Positions 21,013 to 28,014 of a stretch of DNA of 28,014 nucleotides are shown here, one piece after another. This stretch comes from Stramonita haemastoma (taxonomy: Eukaryota; Mollusca; Gastropoda; Neogastropoda; Muricidae): contig CM060328.1 of the NCBI GenBank assembly GCA_030674155.1, forward strand, positions 38,584,869 through 38,612,882. Reading direction: 5' to 3'. A program made the position numbers and the translations under genes. Under the pieces are notes generated by a model, which was not told the origin of the DNA, did no database searches, and saw nothing but the letters and a program-made list of their open reading frames with translations. Numbering within the stretch: position 1 is the stretch's first letter; each line of letters starts with the position of its first letter.

Positions 21013-21620
21013 GTCAGTAAACTCCAACACCAAAACAAAACTTTTTCACCCCTGTTTGTTTTTTGTTTTGTTTTGTTTCCCCCGAGCCTCTGTGTTGTGT
21101 GTGTTGTGAACGTTCTTTACTGTAGCCTAACTTACTTTCGCTTTGACCTTTTCATGAAGATTTTCCTTCCCCCTTCTGTTCTTTTCCGCGCACAATCCAG
21201 CAAAAAGCATGTTTCTCGTTCAGTGGCAGTGGCGCAGTTTATTGGTAAATGGAAGAGCAGCATTCTTGCAGCGGTGCTGAGAGGCTGCTCTGATGTTTTG
21301 GCGTTCATCCTGGAAGTCGGGTAGGGTAAGGAGGCAGGCAGGCAGGCAGGCAGGTAGGCAAGCTGGCAAATCAGCCTACCTGCTGAATGCTTTCACCTGT
21401 AGTTAGGTCTAGTGCTTGCTGGCATCTGCTAGCACTGCCGCTGCTGCCACTGCAACCCCCCCCTCTCTCCCCCGCTGTACTTTCGTGTTGTTTTTCTCTA
21501 TCTTCTGTGCCTGGCGTTTCGTACTGCGTTGGGCTGTACCTGTGTGTAATGTCTGTCTTCCCCCCCTCTCCTGTCTTCTCCCTTCCCTTCCCCCCATTCT
21601 CCATTTCAATTACTTAGTTT
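21013..21620 (+). other. Probable intron or intergenic sequence after the unrecognised exon
   Basis: The open frame of the upstream exon runs on to 21324, but from 21013 its composition changes to T-rich, Phe/Val/Cys-rich sequence, as expected for intron. GGCA repeats lie at 21331-21358. No other feature is seen. Confidence 0.5.
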
Positions 21621-21624
21621 TAAG

Positions 21625-23316
<1,692 letters not shown>

Positions 23317-23330
<14 letters not shown>

Positions 23331-23379
23331 GAGAGAGTGCGTGCGTGCGTGCGTGAGTGCGTGCGTGTGTGTGTGTGTG
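23317..23379 (+). repeat. (GA)n, GCGT and (TG)n repeats
   Basis: GA array, then GTGCGTGCGTGC repeats and TG to 23379. GACA repeats follow at 23453-23472. Confidence 0.9.
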
Positions 23380-23823
23380 TTTTATATTGGCAAGGCCCCC
23401 TTAAAACATGTACTTACGAACTGGATACAGTAATTGGAAATGAAAAAGACAGAAAGACAGACAGACAGACAGAATGCACATTAACAGCCAGAAAGTCCGA
23501 CCCGGCCTGCAATGTTAACGAAAAGCAACTTTTTTCGTCTCTTTTCTTCCTTCTACCACAAAAGCCCCTTAATAACTGCACAGCCTTTTCACCCGTAGCC
23601 CGTCAAAAGCTCAAAACAATTCGCCATTCTTAAGTGCGAAGGCAGTGACTCGTGAACAAGACAGATCGAACACCCCCCAAACGCTGATAAGCAGGTTTCT
23701 CAAGGCTGAATGTGGACCCAGTCAGGTAGTCAGTCAGGTAGTCAGTCAGGTACTGTACTGAACCTGTCTGTTTGTCGGACTGGTCGGTCATGTGGGCTAC
23801 ACGCACGAGTCTGTAATGTATAG

Positions 23824-23864
23824 GTGTATGTATGTGTGTGTGTGTGTGTGTGGGGGGGGTGATC

Positions 23865-23937
<73 letters not shown>

Positions 23938-24182
23938 AGTGATCCTCGTGTGCGTGTGTGCGTGCGCGCGTGCGCGCGCGCGTGTGTGTGTGTAAGTAAG
24001 TAAGTAAGTAAGTAAGTAACCCTCGTGTGTGTGTATGTGTGTGTAGTGGATCCTTGTGTATATGTGTGTGTGACCCGCGCGCGCGCGTGCGCGTGTATGT
24101 GTGTGTTTGTCTGTCTGTTTGTCTGTCTTCCTGCCTGTCTACTTGCCTGACTGCCTGCCTGCTTGTCTGTCTGTCTGTCTGC
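23824..24182 (+). repeat. (TG)n, CG-rich, (GTAA)n and (TCTG)n repeat cluster
   Basis: TG arrays 23832-23851 and 23868-23934, then alternating CG/TG 23949-23992. GTAA repeats follow at 23991-24018, another CGCGCG block at 24076-24093, and TCTG/CCTG repeats at 24107-24182. A repeated GATCCTC or GGATCC spacer occurs between arrays. Confidence 0.92.
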
Positions 24183-25190
24183 CTACGTCGGTGTGTGTTG
24201 GAGATTAGTACATAGGGGGAAAGAGAGCAAAGTAACTCTAGGTACTGTAGTAGCCTACTAGACTTGTAGCATGTAGGACTTCTTCTCATTGGTGTCATAC
24301 CTGCCCCCTTCAGAACACAATGACTGATATCAACCCCACCAGCGCTGATCACCTTGATCTGTCAGTCAGCATGACAGTTCGTTGAAAAACTTGCCTAACT
24401 GGTCTTTTTTCCTTTCAGTTTTGTTTTGTTGTAAAGGTAAAAAGAAAAAAGGGCCATTTGTTTCGAGTTAAAAGCCAGCTGGGAAAATGTTAAGAAACTG
24501 ACGAATACCTCTGCTTGAATGTTATTAGCTATTTGGGTACTTTTAAGTGTCTCACAGGCAAAATATACAGACGGCCATTTTTTAAAAATAAAAACAAAAG
24601 TCAGAACATGAAAAAACAGACTTGAAAAAAACAAAACACAGCAACAGAACATGGACGAAAGAAGAAGAAAAAAAAAGCATGAAAATAAGCACCACTGTAA
24701 TGTGCTGAGGCCTTAGATATCTAATATAACTCCCCAGCTAGAGGACCCCAACTTATACACGACGGCAACTGCTCTGACTGTGAATGCTAAACAATATGAT
24801 TCAAAACTCTGTAGGCCGAGATGCAGATTGTTTTACCCTCGTTGGTTTGGTTTGGGTTTGTTTTCGATTCTGGTTTGTTTTTGTCGTGGGGTGGGTGGGG
24901 GGCTGTTTTCGCCATTGGGGTTTTAATGCCGACACCCACTCAGCAATTTAGGTAACGGAAGCCATTATCCTATGATTTTTTTTTTCGTGGGAGGAGATAG
25001 ACACTAAGGGGGGTAAGGGAAGGGAGGTAATTCAAAAGTCAAAAGTCCAGGGTCACGGCAACAGAAATGATGGCTTGTTTCTGAGTTCCACAATTGTCTA
25101 CATGTATGTCAACGAGAGAGACGACATGGGGGGGAGGTGTAGGGGGGACTAGTACGGTAATATAAAGGTCTGATTATTCATTTCAGCACA
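24183..25190. other. Unique sequence, nothing recognised
   Basis: About 1 kb with A- and T-rich patches, a GGTTTGG-rich stretch at 24843-24880 and G-rich stretches near 24890 and 25130. No coding, RNA or mobile-element signal was recognised. Confidence 0.55.
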
Positions 25191-25207
25191 TTCTTGTTAG
25201 TGTACTA

Positions 25208-25400
25208 CTTGTCTTCCTGTCTGTCTACCAGTCTGTGTGTCTGTCAGTTTGTCTTCTGTCTGCTTGTCAGTCTCAGTGTCTGTCAGCTTCTCTGTCTCTC
25301 TATCTGCTTGTCTCTCTGTCTGTCAGTTTGTCTGTATGCTTGTCTCTTTGCTTGTGTGTCTGTCTGCTTTTCTCTGTATGTCTGGCTGTCTGTCTCCCAC
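25208..25400 (+). repeat. Degenerate (TCTG)n array
   Basis: TCTG tetranucleotides with many substitutions (CAGTCTG, CTTGTCTG), an older version of the pure arrays elsewhere. The Cys/Leu/Ser-rich frames are artefacts. Confidence 0.88.
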
Positions 25401-25597
25401 CCCTACACCTTCCTCTTTATGGTTTTTACCATTCGTTTTACTTGTTTATTTGTTTACTTTGTTTCCACCCCCCCCCCCCCTTGTTATCTTAGATAATCCT
25501 TGCTTTTTGTCTCAGTGGCATGCAAGGTGTACATACATTGCACATGAACGAGTATATTAATTAAGAGATAAATTTTACTTCGGTTTCTTGCCCCGTC

Positions 25598-25598
<1 letters not shown>

Positions 25599-25675
<77 letters not shown>

Positions 25676-25677
25676 CA

Positions 25678-25713
<36 letters not shown>
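25599..25713 (+). repeat. (CT)n microsatellite
   Basis: Pure CT array with two C insertions near 25671 and 25685. Confidence 0.95.
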
Positions 25714-25716
<3 letters not shown>

Positions 25717-26090
25717 CTTGTCTGTCTCTCTTTCGGTGAGTCTGCCTGTCTTTACGGTATAACGCATCTGAAAGGGGGTGGGAAGACATAAAAATTAAAT
25801 CAAGCAACAAGAAACAGCGAGAGTGCTCAAGACTTCACGTTCGTACATCTGTAATGAATACCTTTCTTCTCGTTGGAACTTAAGAAATTTGATGAAAGCA
25901 GAATTACCTAGGCCTACTGTTGCAACTTCTTAGTCGGACCGTAGAAACTGTCTTTGCAAAGTTACGGTGCCGCAAGCTGTCTTGGTAAACTAAAATAGTA
26001 TTTAGTCTGCATGTCTGGTCTTCTCTGTCTCTGTCTATGAGTAAATATTTTGGGAAAACGGGTTTCTGTACGAGCACCTGTTTGTTTACC

Positions 26091-26103
26091 TGTGTGTGTG
26101 TGT

Positions 26104-26179
<76 letters not shown>

Positions 26180-26313
26180 ACGCGCGCTGTGCGTGTCTGT
26201 CTGTCTGTCTGTCTCTGCTACACTCACATTATGCCTCACATACGCACGCATGCTTCTCTCTCTCTCTCTCTCTCTCTCGTCTCTCTATCTCTCTCTCTCG
26301 TTCTCCTCTCTCT

Positions 26314-26359
<46 letters not shown>

Positions 26360-26383
26360 CTCCTCTCTCTCTCCCTCTCTCTC

Positions 26384-26475
<92 letters not shown>

Positions 26476-26550
26476 CTCTCTCCTCTACGTGTGCACGCAC
26501 GCATGCACACACACAGGCACACACACGCACGTGCGTGCGCGCGCGCGGCG

Positions 26551-26616
<66 letters not shown>

Positions 26617-26640
26617 TCACTCACTCACTCCACTCACTCA
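26091..26640 (+). repeat. (TG)n - (TCTG)n - (CT)n - CG-rich - (CA)n - (ACTC)n compound array
   Basis: TG 26091-26176, TCTG 26194-26214, CT with interruptions 26251-26485, alternating CG/CA 26490-26549, CA 26550-26611, ACTC tetranucleotides 26612-26648. The TG start and CA end are inverted relative to each other. Confidence 0.95.
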
Positions 26641-26661
26641 CTCACTCATCTCGCTCTTTGC

Positions 26662-26704
26662 TCACTTTCAGTGAACAGATGTTAAATTAAAGATAATAAC
26701 AACA
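26662..26704 (-). repeat. Dispersed repeat fragment A (copy 3, inverted)
   Basis: On the minus strand it reads GTTGTTGTTATTATCTTTAA followed by TTTAACATCTGTTCACTGAA, matching the core of 15395-15437. Confidence 0.65.
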
Positions 26705-26740
26705 ACATGCACACGCACCACAACACATGTGCGCGCGCGC

Positions 26741-26781
26741 GCATGCACACACACACATGCATGCTTAAATACACACACTCT

Positions 26782-26877
<96 letters not shown>

Positions 26878-26880
26878 GTG
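26741..26880 (+). repeat. (CA)n microsatellite with CG-rich start
   Basis: GCGCGC at 26731-26740, then interrupted CA arrays to 26875. Confidence 0.94.
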
Positions 26881-26989
26881 TGAAAACGGAGAGCTGAAAC
26901 TTGTACGTGTTTGTTGAAAGAAGACAGGTAAAAAGAAACTGGGGTCAATTTTATCTGAGCCAGTACTGTATGTCAGCTTTTGGTTTCCT

Positions 26990-27064
26990 TGTCTGTCTGT
27001 CTGTCTGTCTGTCGCGTGTCTGTCTGCCTGCCTGTCTGCCTGTCTGTCTTTCTGTGTCTGTGTG
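26990..27064 (+). repeat. (TCTG)n array
   Basis: TCTG and CCTG tetranucleotides. Confidence 0.92.
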
Positions 27065-27114
27065 TCCATTTGTTTGATTTTCTGTATCTGCTTTTCAACT
27101 CTGTAGTGTTGTGC

Positions 27115-27173
27115 GTGCGCGCGCGCACTTGTATACGTGTGTGCGTACAAGTAAATGCTTTTGTGTGTGTGTA

Positions 27174-27246
<73 letters not shown>

Positions 27247-27415
27247 TGCTTGTGCCTACACTCATATGCACGCGCCTGTGTGTTGCGTGCGTGCACGCAT
27301 TAGCATATGTGTTGTGTGCGTGCGTGCACACTCACGAGCACGTTTGTGTGTGCATTAATTTTGTGTGCGTGCGTGTGTGTTTGGTGTGTGCATGCACACA
27401 CACGCGCGTTTGCGA
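27115..27415 (+). repeat. CG-rich alternating block, (TG)n array and degenerate TG
   Basis: GCGCGCGC at 27117-27126, pure TG 27178-27245, then degenerate TG/GCGT/CACA sequence to 27415. Confidence 0.92.
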
Positions 27416-28014
27416 GGCTGTACATATGCATAGATATATAAATGGGTATAGAGGGGATCAGAGGACATACGTGTACCTCATTCCACTTAGTCACTGACGT
27501 GGAACACTGACGTTGATCTAACACTCCCAAGACCAAGATCTCGTGACCCTTACATCCGTACACATTATACTATAGTTAGTTGTGTACAGGCTAGACTAAA
27601 CGCACCTCGCGAACCGACATAAACTGGCCATAAAAAAAAGAATAGAGAAGAAAAAAAAGAAGAAAAAAAACCCTGCGACTGGAGCATTCAATAACAAACA
27701 ACAACTTGACCTTCGCAGTGGGAAAAAAAACCTCAAGTTCTGAGTTTTTAGGTAAACAAAGCTTGTTTGTTGGAGGGAGGGGGAGGGGGGGAGAGAGGAA
27801 TTGAATAGATTACGTATGGTTCAATAAATAAGTGGTCGTTTATGCATACACCCTGTATATCTAGAACAGACAAACGAAAGTGTACTTTTGTTCTAACTTA
27901 CAAGCGTCCTTAGTATAAAAGAAGGTACTCAGCATCTTTAGTATTGTTTCAACGCGTGTAGAAGTTCCAAGACTATGTTGGTATTTTAAGAAGCGCGGTA
28001 ATATGGAACAGCGA
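27416..28014. other. Unique sequence to window end, nothing recognised
   Basis: A-rich runs near 27635-27670 and 27722, and a G-rich run at 27774-27792. No gene or RNA signal was recognised. Confidence 0.55.

Overview
The window is animal nuclear DNA, most likely from a mollusc and probably a gastropod. Genes are split by canonical introns and embedded in very dense microsatellites of TG/CA, CT/GA, TCTG, GAT, AAT and ATTG type. It also carries LINE and DNA-transposon debris and a 100-N assembly gap. The one gene that can be named with confidence is a molluscan-type tropomyosin on the + strand. Its first coding exon (6933-7055) and second coding exon (10917-11042) are both present. They are bounded by GT/AG sites and encode 38 (+3) and 42 residues, the same exon partition as the long tropomyosin isoforms of other animals.

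Layout: 1-932 is the degraded 3' end of a LINE-type retrotransposon whose tail is present twice in tandem. 994-4351 looks like one decayed DNA transposon or transposon-like unit. It has diverged inverted ends that begin with poly-C/poly-G, and a minus-strand, multiply frameshifted copy of an invertebrate orphan protein family with Cys/His motifs. 4352-5520 is simple-sequence DNA, including a long purine-only mosaic. 5520-6932 is comparatively unique sequence upstream of the tropomyosin start, with a perfect SRF/CArG box, four TAGGCCTA palindromes and two good 3' splice sites in the leader. 7056-10916 is tropomyosin intron 1 (3.86 kb). From 11043 to the gap at 20415 I find no further tropomyosin exon, only microsatellites, minisatellites and fragments of two dispersed repeat families.

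After the gap, 20516-21012 carries plausible coding sequence of an unrecognised protein, apparently broken by one frameshift and ending at a possible donor site. The rest (21013-28014) is mostly CT, CA, TG and TCTG arrays separated by short unique stretches without recognisable genes. No rRNA, tRNA or CRISPR was seen.

Most long open frames in this window are artefacts of dinucleotide arrays (poly-CV, poly-HT, poly-SL, poly-RE) and are not annotated as genes. The points most worth following up are the inverted-end element with its orphan gene, the SRF site and palindrome cluster upstream of tropomyosin, the dispersed repeat families, and the unresolved identity and continuity of the exon beyond the gap.
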